Virus record (IMG/VR): IMGVR_UViG_3300037071_002407
Location: 1-31,696 of that record
Direction: 5' to 3' (one strand)
DNA from: a virus
DNA length: 31,696 nt
Part shown: positions 1-6,690 of the stretch, one piece after another
How the letters are laid out: the number at the start of each line of letters is the position of its first letter
Numbering within the stretch: the first letter of the stretch is position 1
Notes under the pieces: generated by a model
Told to the model about the DNA's origin: nothing
Databases searched by the model: none
The model's input: only the letters and a program-made list of their open reading frames with translations
Translations under genes and position numbers: made by a program

Positions 1-687
1 AATCCCTTTCAAGACAACCTTGCACTATCAACGGCTCTCGATGAATTCAAGAGATTAAAGGTTGATGTTATTCTTCTGAACGGTGACGTGATTGATTGTT
101 ACGCGGAGTCTGACTTTCTTCGTGATCCCACCAAGAGACGTTTTAAGGAAGAGCTTGCAATTCTGAAAAACTTCCTTTCAATCTTACGAAAAGAGTTTCC
201 TTCTGCGAGAATTATCTACAAGGAGGGGAACCACGAGATGCGCCACAAAGCGTACATGCTTCGCAAGGCTCCTGAGATGTATGGGTTGGAAGAAACCAAA
301 TTTGAAAATCTCGCTGGTCTTGAAAGCTTTGGTGTCGAATGGGTCGACAACAAACGCATTATAGAAATCGGCAAACTAACTGTTGTTCATGGTCACGAGT
401 TTCCTCGTGGTTTTGGCTCACCAGTTAGTCCTGCGAAAACCTTTTATACCAGAGCCAAGAAGAGTGTCCTCGGTGGTCATCATCACCAAGTAACTTCTTA
501 TTCAGCCAAAGCGATTAACGGTAAACAGCACGTTGCTTATTCAACTGGTTGTTTATGCGATCTCACACCAGAGTATATGCCATTGAACGAGTGGAGTCAT
601 GGTTTTGCAATCATTGAATTGTTTCCTGACGGCACCTTCGACGTGCAGAACAAAAAGTTAGTATTAGGAAAAATAACAAACAGTTAA
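1..687 (+). CDS. Metallophosphoesterase (calcineurin-like), 5' end cut by window
   Basis: The frame is open from base 1, so the true start lies upstream; the in-frame GTG at 88 falls inside a metal-binding motif and cannot be the start. Visible motifs of the binuclear metallophosphoesterase fold are GDVID (82-96), GNHE (226-237), VHGHE (385-399) and GGHHH (472-486). Only the first DxH motif is missing, and it should lie upstream. Such enzymes hydrolyse phosphomono- or phosphodiesters, and phage versions may act on DNA, nucleotides or RNA ends; the substrate cannot be read here. It ends in a TAATG junction with the next gene, so it is probably co-transcribed with the small genes that lead to the packaging module. 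Family is confident, role is not. Confidence 0.85.
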   Translation, partial: NPFQDNLALSTALDEFKRLKVDVILLNGDVIDCYAESDFLRDPTKRRFKEELAILKNFLSILRKEFPSARIIYKEGNHEMRHKAYMLRKAPEMYGLEETKFENLAGLESFGVEWVDNKRIIEIGKLTVVHGHEFPRGFGSPVSPAKTFYTRAKKSVLGGHHHQVTSYSAKAINGKQHVAYSTGCLCDLTPEYMPLNEWSHGFAIIELFPDGTFDVQNKKLVLGKITNS

Positions 688-929
688 TGCCAGATAAAAA
701 GAAAGGGCCGTCACTTGCCCGCGCCGCTAGAAATTATAAGAAGGCGTACACGAAACCAAAATCAGAAAGCGTCGGCTCTCATTACTTCAACGACGGAGCG
801 AGTCCTTACGCGATCGGTACCACGGAAAGGAAAATGAAGTACAAGCCGAAACCTCGCGCCGGTACCTATGGCGGCAGTGTAGATGGTAAACCAGCAACCA
901 AACGTGTCAGACGTAACAAAGGGTTATGA
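687..929 (+). CDS. Small, very basic protein of unknown function (80 aa)
   Basis: Not recognised. The 80-residue product is rich in Lys and Arg along its whole length (for example KKKGPSLARAARNYKK near the start and KRVRRNKG at the end), with Gly, Ser and Tyr between the charged patches and no hydrophobic segment. This suggests a disordered nucleic-acid-binding or virion-internal protein, but that is inference from composition only. It starts inside the stop codon of the metallophosphoesterase (TAATG) and its end overlaps the next start by 4 nt (ATGA), so translation is probably coupled on both sides. Gene reality rests on this tight packing and the absence of any better frame. Confidence 0.65.
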   Translation: MPDKKKGPSLARAARNYKKAYTKPKSESVGSHYFNDGASPYAIGTTERKMKYKPKPRAGTYGGSVDGKPATKRVRRNKGL

Positions 930-1168
930 TTATTACAGAAGCAACTCTCCGGCAGTTTAATCAGGTCATAAAAGAGTTCAGCAACGAACGAATAGAAATT
1001 GCAGGCGCTCCCGGTAAGATCAGAAACAACGGACAGAACGTTGATGTGATTAAGGTTGTGATAGGTCATGTTCCAACGCAAAAAATTCACGAATATATTT
1101 ACCGCGACTTGACCAGCAACTTTCGAGTATGGTTGAAAGAGAAAGTCGACAAAATTGATAACAAATGA
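926..1168 (+). CDS. Hypothetical protein (80 aa)
   Basis: Not recognised. It is an 80-residue mixed alpha/beta-looking protein. The N-terminal half has a helix-like stretch (ATLRQFNQVIKEFSNERIEI), a central glycine/asparagine turn and a beta-like run (VDVIKVVIGHV), and the C-terminus is a charged helix ending KEKVDKIDNK. No signal peptide, membrane segment or catalytic motif is visible. It overlaps both neighbours by ATGA, which supports translation as part of the compact small-gene operon upstream of the packaging genes. Function unknown. Confidence 0.65.
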   Translation: MIITEATLRQFNQVIKEFSNERIEIAGAPGKIRNNGQNVDVIKVVIGHVPTQKIHEYIYRDLTSNFRVWLKEKVDKIDNK

Positions 1169-1410
1169 AATTTACTGTAGACACTTCTAATAAAACCGTG
1201 ACCATTAACAGTTCGGTCAAATACGAAGAAGTCAAAGAACTTCGTCAGATGTTGTCCGAGTTTGTCGACAACTATACGTGGTTGGTTCCCCTCGACGTAA
1301 TTGAAGAAGGTTCAATAAAAGAATTTCTCGAACCATCTTGTAGTTGTGTTGTTGGCGAAAAAGTTCCATGTGTCTGCGGAGCCGCTCCTCCACGAAACGA
1401 ATATTGTTAA
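1165..1410 (+). CDS. Small protein with C-terminal cysteine cluster (81 aa)
   Basis: Not recognised. Residues 1-50 look like a small alpha/beta unit (KFTVDTSNKTVTINSSVKY, then a helix around EEVKELRQMLSEFV). The last 25 residues hold five cysteines at 59, 61, 69, 71 and 81, arranged CxC-x7-CxC-x9-C, with Cys as the final residue. Paired CxC motifs suggest a structural zinc or iron site, or redox cysteines, but there is no family match to lean on. It starts with an ATGA overlap on the previous gene and ends 12 nt before the next ATG. Confidence 0.65.
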   Translation: MKFTVDTSNKTVTINSSVKYEEVKELRQMLSEFVDNYTWLVPLDVIEEGSIKEFLEPSCSCVVGEKVPCVCGAAPPRNEYC

Positions 1411-1422
1411 AAACCTTAAAAA

Positions 1423-1809
1423 ATGAATAACTTTTTTGTAACTATTGTGTTTTCCGGCGACCACGGTGTTGACCTCGAAAAACAGGACGGGGAAACCGTT
1501 AACTTCCTCGCAGAAGGCGACACGAAGGCCGACCATATAATCAGGCGCCACGTCGTGAGTTTGGCTAACGCGTTGAAGGAGTATAAACATACAGAACTCG
1601 TATCCGCGACCTTGACACACAGCAACGGTCTTATAGACGATAATTTAATTACGGGTGTCCGGCGGGTCCTCGTCGGCTTCGACGATGGAGAATTCGATCC
1701 TGCCGAGGTTGAAGATGTTATTGTGGACAGCGGCGGAGCAATCGTCTTGGGAGGCACAGCAATCGAGCTTTCTCCCTCAACAACCGCAGAAAAACCCGCC
1801 GTTGAATAA
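1423..1809 (+). CDS. Acidic hypothetical protein (128 aa)
   Basis: Not recognised. The 128-residue product is acidic, with clusters such as FDDGEFDPAEVEDVIVD around residues 84-100, and it ends in a Ser/Thr/Pro/Glu-rich tail. It lacks hydrophobic segments and known catalytic motifs. The ATG sits in an A-rich leader (CCTTAAAAAATG) with no Shine-Dalgarno, the initiation context used across this window and typical of Bacteroidota. It is the last gene of the leading small-gene cluster; the next promoter-like element begins one base after its stop. An almost equally long antisense ORF covers the same span but is judged a shadow. Confidence 0.6.
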   Translation: MNNFFVTIVFSGDHGVDLEKQDGETVNFLAEGDTKADHIIRRHVVSLANALKEYKHTELVSATLTHSNGLIDDNLITGVRRVLVGFDDGEFDPAEVEDVIVDSGGAIVLGGTAIELSPSTTAEKPAVE

Positions 1810-1810
1810 G

Positions 1811-1834
1811 TTGGCACGGTTTTTGTGGTATATT
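1811..1834 (+). promoter_or_regulatory. Promoter-like element, copy 1 of TTGGCACGGTTTTTG
   Basis: TTGGCACGGTTTTTG at 1811-1825 is followed by TATATT at 1829-1834. The 15-mer matches the sigma-54 consensus YTGGCACGRNNNTTGCW except for T in place of C at the -12 element. A sigma-70 reading (TTGGCA, 17-nt spacer, TATATT at 1834-1839) is also possible. It is intergenic, 61 nt upstream of the ATG at 1872, and an identical 15-mer recurs at 4178 and 6589. Confidence 0.7.
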
Positions 1835-1840
1835 ATATTC

Positions 1841-1860
1841 TAAACCTAAAACCTAAACCT
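1841..1860 (+). repeat. Short A/C-rich direct repeat in the leader of the 79-aa gene
   Basis: The 5' leader contains a CCTAAA-type unit about three times (taaacctaaaacctaaacct). It lies between the promoter-like element and the ATG at 1872. It is likely an unstructured A/C-rich leader that aids initiation in a host without strong Shine-Dalgarno use; a protein-binding role is possible but unsupported. Confidence 0.4.
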
Positions 1861-1871
1861 TACTCATTGCA

Positions 1872-2111
1872 ATGAGAGTACTTGTTACTGTTACCAAAAT
1901 CGTTAAGCCGGGAACAACGGTAGGTCGCGCAACCACTGGTGATCGCCACATCGAAGGATCAGAACTGGAATTATTTTCCGGTGAAGGAGCTTTGCTGGCT
2001 ATCCAGAATAACATCACTGGCGCTATTTACCAGACCGACTTCGCCTATGCAGGTGTAGCCGCTGTTCTTGCTGCCGCTCCCACCACAGGAGGTCACTTTC
2101 TTTTGACCTAA
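1872..2111 (+). CDS. Small structural-type protein in its own transcription unit (79 aa)
   Basis: Family not recognised. The 79-residue protein is small, rich in Gly/Ala/Thr and mostly beta-like (MRVLVTVTKIVKPGTTVG at the start, an Ala-rich segment near residues 57-69, then TTGGHFLLT at the end). It has no cysteines or obvious membrane segment. It is flanked by a strong promoter-like element 61 nt upstream and a hairpin-plus-T-run terminator 33 nt downstream, so it appears to be made from its own short mRNA. That layout suits an abundant virion component such as a decoration or head-completion protein, which is inference from context and composition. Confidence 0.7.
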   Translation: MRVLVTVTKIVKPGTTVGRATTGDRHIEGSELELFSGEGALLAIQNNITGAIYQTDFAYAGVAAVLAAAPTTGGHFLLT

Positions 2112-2143
2112 GCCTTAAAAAGCTTTTCCTCCCGCCTATTTTC

Positions 2144-2189
2144 AAGGTCGTTGGTTTGGACATTCGTTCCACGACCAATCGACCTTTTT
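2144..2189 (+). terminator. Rho-independent terminator
   Basis: AAGGTCG-TTGGT (2144-2155) pairs with ACCAA-T-CGACCTT (2174-2186) to give a 12-bp stem with one bulged base, followed by a T run (2185-2189). It closes the short unit containing the 79-aa gene and lies 23 nt before the terminase start. Confidence 0.8.
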
Positions 2190-2211
2190 CTGTTTACACA
2201 CCCCTTTACCG

Positions 2212-3411
2212 ATGACCGAAGAAAAAGAAGACAAAGTCGCGATAATTTCCCCCGCCGACTATCGTCAGGATTTGGAACAAGAAGTTGCTCTTCATTTGGC
2301 TAGGATCAACAGAACACCTCAGTTTCGAGTCACAAAGAAATACGAGCATATTACCTTTCCAACCTTCAAACCGAGCGAACGTAAAGAACGACTTGATTGG
2401 GAGTTGGAAGAAATTCGTCGTTGTAGAGAGGGTTACAACGGGATGCCCGGACGCTATTATTATTTCTTCAACCACGTTAAGATCAAGCATAAGAAGAAGG
2501 GTATGATTCGCCCCGACTTTCGCTCCACGCAGATGCTTTGGGCGAAAACAAAAGAGCGAATCATGAATACACCCGGAACAGGTATTGTGATGATTAAGCG
2601 CCGTCAGGTAGGTATGTCGTGGGACATGTCTGCCGACAACATTTACGATGCGCAATTTTTTCACGAGGTCGACATCGGGATGAACTCGAAGTCAGAAGCA
2701 GACTCGCGAAAGCTCTTCCTAAAGCACAAATACATCCACAGAAATCAGTCGCCATTTCTCCGCGCCTATGTACACATAGACAGAAGAGATGCAATGGTGT
2801 TCGGTAGATGGGTAGAGAAGAAAAAGGATCACGTCGGCACAATGTCGACAATCACATCTGTTGCTCCAACACCCACCGCACACGCTGGTAACCAGTACAG
2901 AAAACTTGTGATGGATGAAGCCGGAGAGTCAGACGTTGTGGCAATTTGGTCTAACGCGGAGGATACACTCATGCAAGACGGTGTACTGATCTGTACACCG
3001 TTTATCTTCGGAACGATGGGGGACACAGATACCATCGGTCAAGGTTTGATGGAATTCTGGAAGAACCACAAGGTTTACAGTCTTGAACAGTTTGCCTTTT
3101 GGGGTTACAACTGTTTGATCATCGATAATCTCGGCAACGACGATATTGAGAATTCCTTGCGATGGATTATCTATGAGAGGAAGCGGAGAGAAGCGGGTGC
3201 GACGAGGATGTATAAAAAATTCCTTCAGAAGTATCCTATCACGGAAGAGGACGCATTTTTAAGTATCAGTGGTGTTGGTGTTGGTGATCCGTTGTTGCTT
3301 CAGAAGCAACGACTCAGATTGTTCGATGAGCCGCCTATGATGGTTCCCGGTTTCATGCGCCCGAGACTCGGCCAAAACATTACACCTCAGCTTATAACCT
3401 CTTTATCATGA
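2212..3411 (+). CDS. terL: Terminase large subunit, ATPase part (399 aa)
   Basis: This is the motor ATPase that pumps DNA into the prohead. A deviant Walker A of the K-x-R-Q-x-G-x-S type lies at residues 129-136 (KRRQVGMS), where the lysine precedes the loop. Walker B is at about 232-236 (LVMDE), and a coupling-type motif follows near 260-268 (TPFIFGT). The ORF stops right after the ATPase domain, shorter than a usual full terminase, and the nuclease domain is encoded by the next ORF through an ATGA overlap. The frame of that next ORF is open back to 3330, so one indel between 3330 and 3408 would fuse the two. No promoter motif was seen between the upstream terminator and this start. Confidence 0.85.
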   Translation: MTEEKEDKVAIISPADYRQDLEQEVALHLARINRTPQFRVTKKYEHITFPTFKPSERKERLDWELEEIRRCREGYNGMPGRYYYFFNHVKIKHKKKGMIRPDFRSTQMLWAKTKERIMNTPGTGIVMIKRRQVGMSWDMSADNIYDAQFFHEVDIGMNSKSEADSRKLFLKHKYIHRNQSPFLRAYVHIDRRDAMVFGRWVEKKKDHVGTMSTITSVAPTPTAHAGNQYRKLVMDEAGESDVVAIWSNAEDTLMQDGVLICTPFIFGTMGDTDTIGQGLMEFWKNHKVYSLEQFAFWGYNCLIIDNLGNDDIENSLRWIIYERKRREAGATRMYKKFLQKYPITEEDAFLSISGVGVGDPLLLQKQRLRLFDEPPMMVPGFMRPRLGQNITPQLITSLS

Positions 3412-4172
3412 TAGCGGATTTTGTACCCGATCCTTTAAACGGCAAGATCATTGTGTATCAGCAGCCGGACCCGAACAGGGTGAACGGGTATATTTTTACG
3501 TGTGACCCCGCCGAGGACGATGACGTCGAAAAGACCCGCGACACCTCTAACCTCTCACTGTGCGGCCTAACAAAACCCTACGGAACAGAACCCGCGCTAC
3601 TTGTTCTCGAATACTGCGACAGACCAAAGAAGCTTGTCGACTATTATCAACAGGTTGCTTATATACTTCTCTGGTATCGATCCAAGGTACACATAGAGTT
3701 GAACAAAGGGGGATGGAGAATGCTCCAATGGTTTCAGGAGCACTACCCCGAACTCCTCGCGCTGCTCCCGGCCTCATATAATTCGGCCAAGGGTGGTGTA
3801 AAGATGACACACGGTTATCGTATAACCAACGAGCGCAAGACACAGCTAAAAGGTCTCGGCGACGCTTACGTAGAAAACTACTGGTCCTATATTCCTTCAA
3901 TCCGACTCCTTGACGAGCTTAAGGTCGTGGGGGCCGCTGGCAAGGACGATGACTTGGCGATGGCATTCCTTGGGGGGTTAATGATCCTTCAGGGTGATCC
4001 GGTTCCCGCCCAAACAGCACAGCAGGCCACCGTGTCCACACCCTCTGTTCATTATGAGAAGAAGAATGGAAAAATAACAATGGTGACTCCGGGCGTAGGA
4101 AGCTTCGTCTTGAACACCCCCCAACAGAAACCTCCTCAAACCAGACCCAAATCAGCACTTTTCAGATTTTAG
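3408..4172 (+). CDS. Terminase large subunit, nuclease part (254 aa)
   Basis: This ORF carries the RNase H-like nuclease domain of a large terminase, which cuts concatemeric DNA at the start and end of packaging. Candidate acidic metal ligands are D33 (FTCDPAEDDD), E97 (VHIELNKGGW) and D190-D192 (GKDDDLAMAFLGG), in the usual order and spacing for such nucleases. The last ~50 residues are Gln/Pro/Thr-rich and probably disordered. The start ATG overlaps the stop of the ATPase ORF (ATGA), which suggests translational coupling and equal amounts of the two parts. It could instead be one gene broken by a frameshift, natural or a sequencing error. A promoter-like motif starts 6 nt after the stop. 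Confidence 0.8.
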   Translation: MIADFVPDPLNGKIIVYQQPDPNRVNGYIFTCDPAEDDDVEKTRDTSNLSLCGLTKPYGTEPALLVLEYCDRPKKLVDYYQQVAYILLWYRSKVHIELNKGGWRMLQWFQEHYPELLALLPASYNSAKGGVKMTHGYRITNERKTQLKGLGDAYVENYWSYIPSIRLLDELKVVGAAGKDDDLAMAFLGGLMILQGDPVPAQTAQQATVSTPSVHYEKKNGKITMVTPGVGSFVLNTPQQKPPQTRPKSALFRF

Positions 4173-4177
4173 TCCAA

Positions 4178-4201
4178 TTGGCACGGTTTTTGTTCTATAC
4201 T
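4178..4201 (+). promoter_or_regulatory. Promoter-like element, copy 2 of TTGGCACGGTTTTTG
   Basis: TTGGCACGGTTTTTG lies at 4178-4192 and TATACT at 4196-4201. The spacing between the two elements is the same as in copy 1. The motif starts 39 nt before the portal ATG, so the leader would be only about 5-15 nt under either a sigma-54 or a sigma-70 reading. Confidence 0.7.
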
Positions 4202-4216
4202 AAATTCCCCCATTAG

Positions 4217-6553
4217 ATGCCCGGAAATTATTCCCTTCCTCGTCTGGACGTTCCCGATAGCGAGAAGAATACCCAAAAATACCACGAAGACTTTGCAAGA
4301 GCAATTGTAAATCGTTCCATTTCCGATAGTTGGAGGAACGATTATATGCTCGTAGCAGAATGCTACAAGTTCCTTGAAGAAGGTTCTAGCGGCGAGCTTG
4401 TGTCTCACTTACAAAAAGGAGACGACGGCACAGACCTCCCCGCAATTTGGTTATCGCTCAACACCATCCCCACAAAGATTGATCTTCTAACTGGCGAACT
4501 CGAAACTCGTGGTTACGACATCCGTGTGAGAGCGTTGAACAAAGAAGCTGTTTCTCGCAAACAGGAGCAGGTCGAAAAGCTTCGTGTAAAAAGGAAGCTT
4601 GGCCCTCTGTTCAAAGAAGCCGATGAGATCGCTGGTATAGCCAGTGGTGAGAGTGAATACGTTCCTCAGTCAGAAGCAGAACTCCGTGAATATGCAGACC
4701 TATCCATCAAGGACAAGTTTGAAATTATTATGACGGGGATTTTGAAGTGGGTTGCTAAGAGAAACGATTGGGATGAAGAACGGAAGACATTGTTCCGCGA
4801 CATTCTTATCGCCAATCGTGCGTGGATAAGGAATGAGATAATCAGAGGTATACCGCGCTCACGCAGGGTACATCCGCTGAATATGATCTTCGACACATCC
4901 GCGAAAAAGGATGATCTATCTGATGCAACTTTTTTCGGAGAGGTAGAATACCTGCCCCTAGCCAGTGCAGCAGAGCGATACAACCTGAGCACAGAAGAAT
5001 TGGAGCGCGTCTACGGAAAGTACCAAGAGTACATGGGAACGAACGCAGCTACCGAAGCGATATCTCCTTCAGCGGACTATGCCGCGAGTTTTGAAACAAT
5101 CGGCGGCAAACGCCTGTCATGGTTTAAAACAGTCGATGACGAGTTACGAGTTCTGGTAACTCGCGCCGTGTGGAGAGACTACAAGTATCTCCATCACAAA
5201 CACGAGAAGAATAAGAAGTACGGTTCGGAACACCTTCAAGAAATTCCCTCCACCTCTGACGTTCGCTCAAGAGAACAGAACAAGACCCAACTGATTACGA
5301 AGAAGTTGGAAATATGGAGACAGTGTACAATCATTGGTGGTCACGTTGTTCGTGAGTGGGGTGAATGCCCTAATCAAGCTCGGGATGTAAACGATCTCGG
5401 CACTACAGAGGCTCCGTACAAAGCTTGGATACCAAACTATAGTTCTGGTCGCGGCGTTTCTAAAGTCGAACAGCTTGCTTCTGTACAGCTATACAAAGAC
5501 GTCCTTTTGTACAACATGCAGTTGGCTGTTTTGAGGGCTGGCGCAAAAGGTATCAGCTACGATTTAGCAATGAAGCCTGACACCATGACGGTCGAACAGG
5601 TTATGAAATACCTGAAGACAGCGGGTGTCACTTTCTACAACTCAAAAGATTTTCAATTCCTCGCCGGTAGTAATACATCTCCGTTCAGAGAATACGATCT
5701 GAGTATGAGTGATTCTGTGGTCAAATATGTTGACCTCATGAATTACCTCGACAGAGAGATGGACAAAATTTCCGGTATATCGCCGGAACGTCAGGGAGCC
5801 GTACAAGGAGCTTCACAAGGTTTGGGTGTTCAGCAAACAGCGCTATTTCAATCGAACCTTATCACACAGCCGTACTTCATTGGCTTCGAACGGTTCTGTT
5901 CCCGTGTGTTGAATCATCAAGCCAAGCTGGCCAAAATTTCTTGGGCGGAAGGCAATGATGTTTTTGCTCCGGTTATAGGTGACGTCGGTGTCGACTTTCT
6001 CCGAGAGCACGTCGATTTAGACTTCGAAGATTTTGCAGCGTTTTCTGAATCAATACCTCCGCTGATCCGCGACCGCGAGAAATTCGAGTCGCTTGTAATG
6101 ATTGCTGTTCAAAGCGATCCTACCTTTATCGACGAGGCTATTCAAATCCTCATGGAGCAAGATACACGTGTTGCTGTCAGACGCTTCCAGCGCAGACGGG
6201 CAATGCAGAAAGTGTACATGGCACAGGAGCAACAGGCTTCAGAAGAACGTCAAGCAGCGCTCGAAGAACGCCTGAAGGGGTTAGAGATGCAGGGCAGGCA
6301 GATGGAGATCGACGGTCGTCTGGAAGAGACTCAAATGAAGAATGAAGCCGGACAGTTGAAGACATCTTCGACAGGGCGCACCAAACTTTCCGATACCAGT
6401 ATTAAAACTCATGTTGATTTACTCAAACATCAACAAACACTACGGTCCCAAGAAAAACAACAAAAAGAACAAAATGAAATCAAGCGTCAAGAAATTATTG
6501 CCCGCAATCGGGAAAAATCCAAACAGCAGCGTAAAACCAACGCCAAAAAGTAA
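4217..6553 (+). CDS. Portal protein (778 aa)
   Basis: This is the dodecameric gate at the packaging vertex through which DNA enters and leaves the head. The length (778 aa), its place directly after the terminase, and a middle region with many aromatic and Arg residues fit crAss-like and other podoviral portals. The segment near residues 520-545 (SGISPERQGAVQGASQG, followed by a Gln/Ser-rich stretch) resembles the conserved portal tract where 'gisperqG' precedes a helix. The last ~120 residues are highly charged and Gln/Glu/Lys/Arg-rich with coiled-coil character (QASEERQAALEERLKGLEMQ), as expected for an internal barrel or tail. The start ATG at 4217 is the first after the promoter-like motif. 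No truncation is evident. Confidence 0.85.
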   Translation: MPGNYSLPRLDVPDSEKNTQKYHEDFARAIVNRSISDSWRNDYMLVAECYKFLEEGSSGELVSHLQKGDDGTDLPAIWLSLNTIPTKIDLLTGELETRGYDIRVRALNKEAVSRKQEQVEKLRVKRKLGPLFKEADEIAGIASGESEYVPQSEAELREYADLSIKDKFEIIMTGILKWVAKRNDWDEERKTLFRDILIANRAWIRNEIIRGIPRSRRVHPLNMIFDTSAKKDDLSDATFFGEVEYLPLASAAERYNLSTEELERVYGKYQEYMGTNAATEAISPSADYAASFETIGGKRLSWFKTVDDELRVLVTRAVWRDYKYLHHKHEKNKKYGSEHLQEIPSTSDVRSREQNKTQLITKKLEIWRQCTIIGGHVVREWGECPNQARDVNDLGTTEAPYKAWIPNYSSGRGVSKVEQLASVQLYKDVLLYNMQLAVLRAGAKGISYDLAMKPDTMTVEQVMKYLKTAGVTFYNSKDFQFLAGSNTSPFREYDLSMSDSVVKYVDLMNYLDREMDKISGISPERQGAVQGASQGLGVQQTALFQSNLITQPYFIGFERFCSRVLNHQAKLAKISWAEGNDVFAPVIGDVGVDFLREHVDLDFEDFAAFSESIPPLIRDREKFESLVMIAVQSDPTFIDEAIQILMEQDTRVAVRRFQRRRAMQKVYMAQEQQASEERQAALEERLKGLEMQGRQMEIDGRLEETQMKNEAGQLKTSSTGRTKLSDTSIKTHVDLLKHQQTLRSQEKQQKEQNEIKRQEIIARNREKSKQQRKTNAKK

Positions 6554-6588
6554 CCCTCCCAAGAAAATGTTGCCGAAGCCGTAAGACT

Positions 6589-6612
6589 TTGGCACGGTTT
6601 TTGTGGTATTAT
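6589..6612 (+). promoter_or_regulatory. Promoter-like element, copy 3 of TTGGCACGGTTTTTG
   Basis: TTGGCACGGTTTTTG lies at 6589-6603, followed by TATTAT at 6607-6612 with the same spacing as copies 1 and 2. It is intergenic, 102 nt upstream of the scaffold-like gene. Unlike the other copies it is followed by a terminator-like hairpin before the start codon. Confidence 0.7.
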
Positions 6613-6621
6613 AATTAACAT

Positions 6622-6663
6622 ACCCGTCAGGCCGCTCGGCACACTTCGACGGGTCCTTTTTTT
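6622..6663 (+). terminator. Terminator-like hairpin in the leader of the scaffold-like gene
   Basis: ACCCGTC (6622-6628) pairs perfectly with GACGGGT (6648-6654), followed by CC and seven T residues (6657-6663). It could terminate transcripts coming from the portal gene. Because it lies just downstream of promoter copy 3, it could also act as an attenuator or as a protective 5' stem-loop. Confidence 0.7.
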
Positions 6664-6690
6664 CCTTTCCTTTTACAATCCCTTTATTTA

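Noticed and set aside
1416-1817. A 133-codon antisense ORF opposite the 1423 gene
   Set aside because: It overlaps almost the whole sense gene; the sense gene fits the operon and initiation context, the antisense one does not.
3360-3411. Programmed -1 frameshift site to join the two terminase ORFs
   Set aside because: The only candidate, CCAAAAC, is a poor slippery heptamer and no following stem-loop was found; coupled reinitiation at ATGA is simpler.
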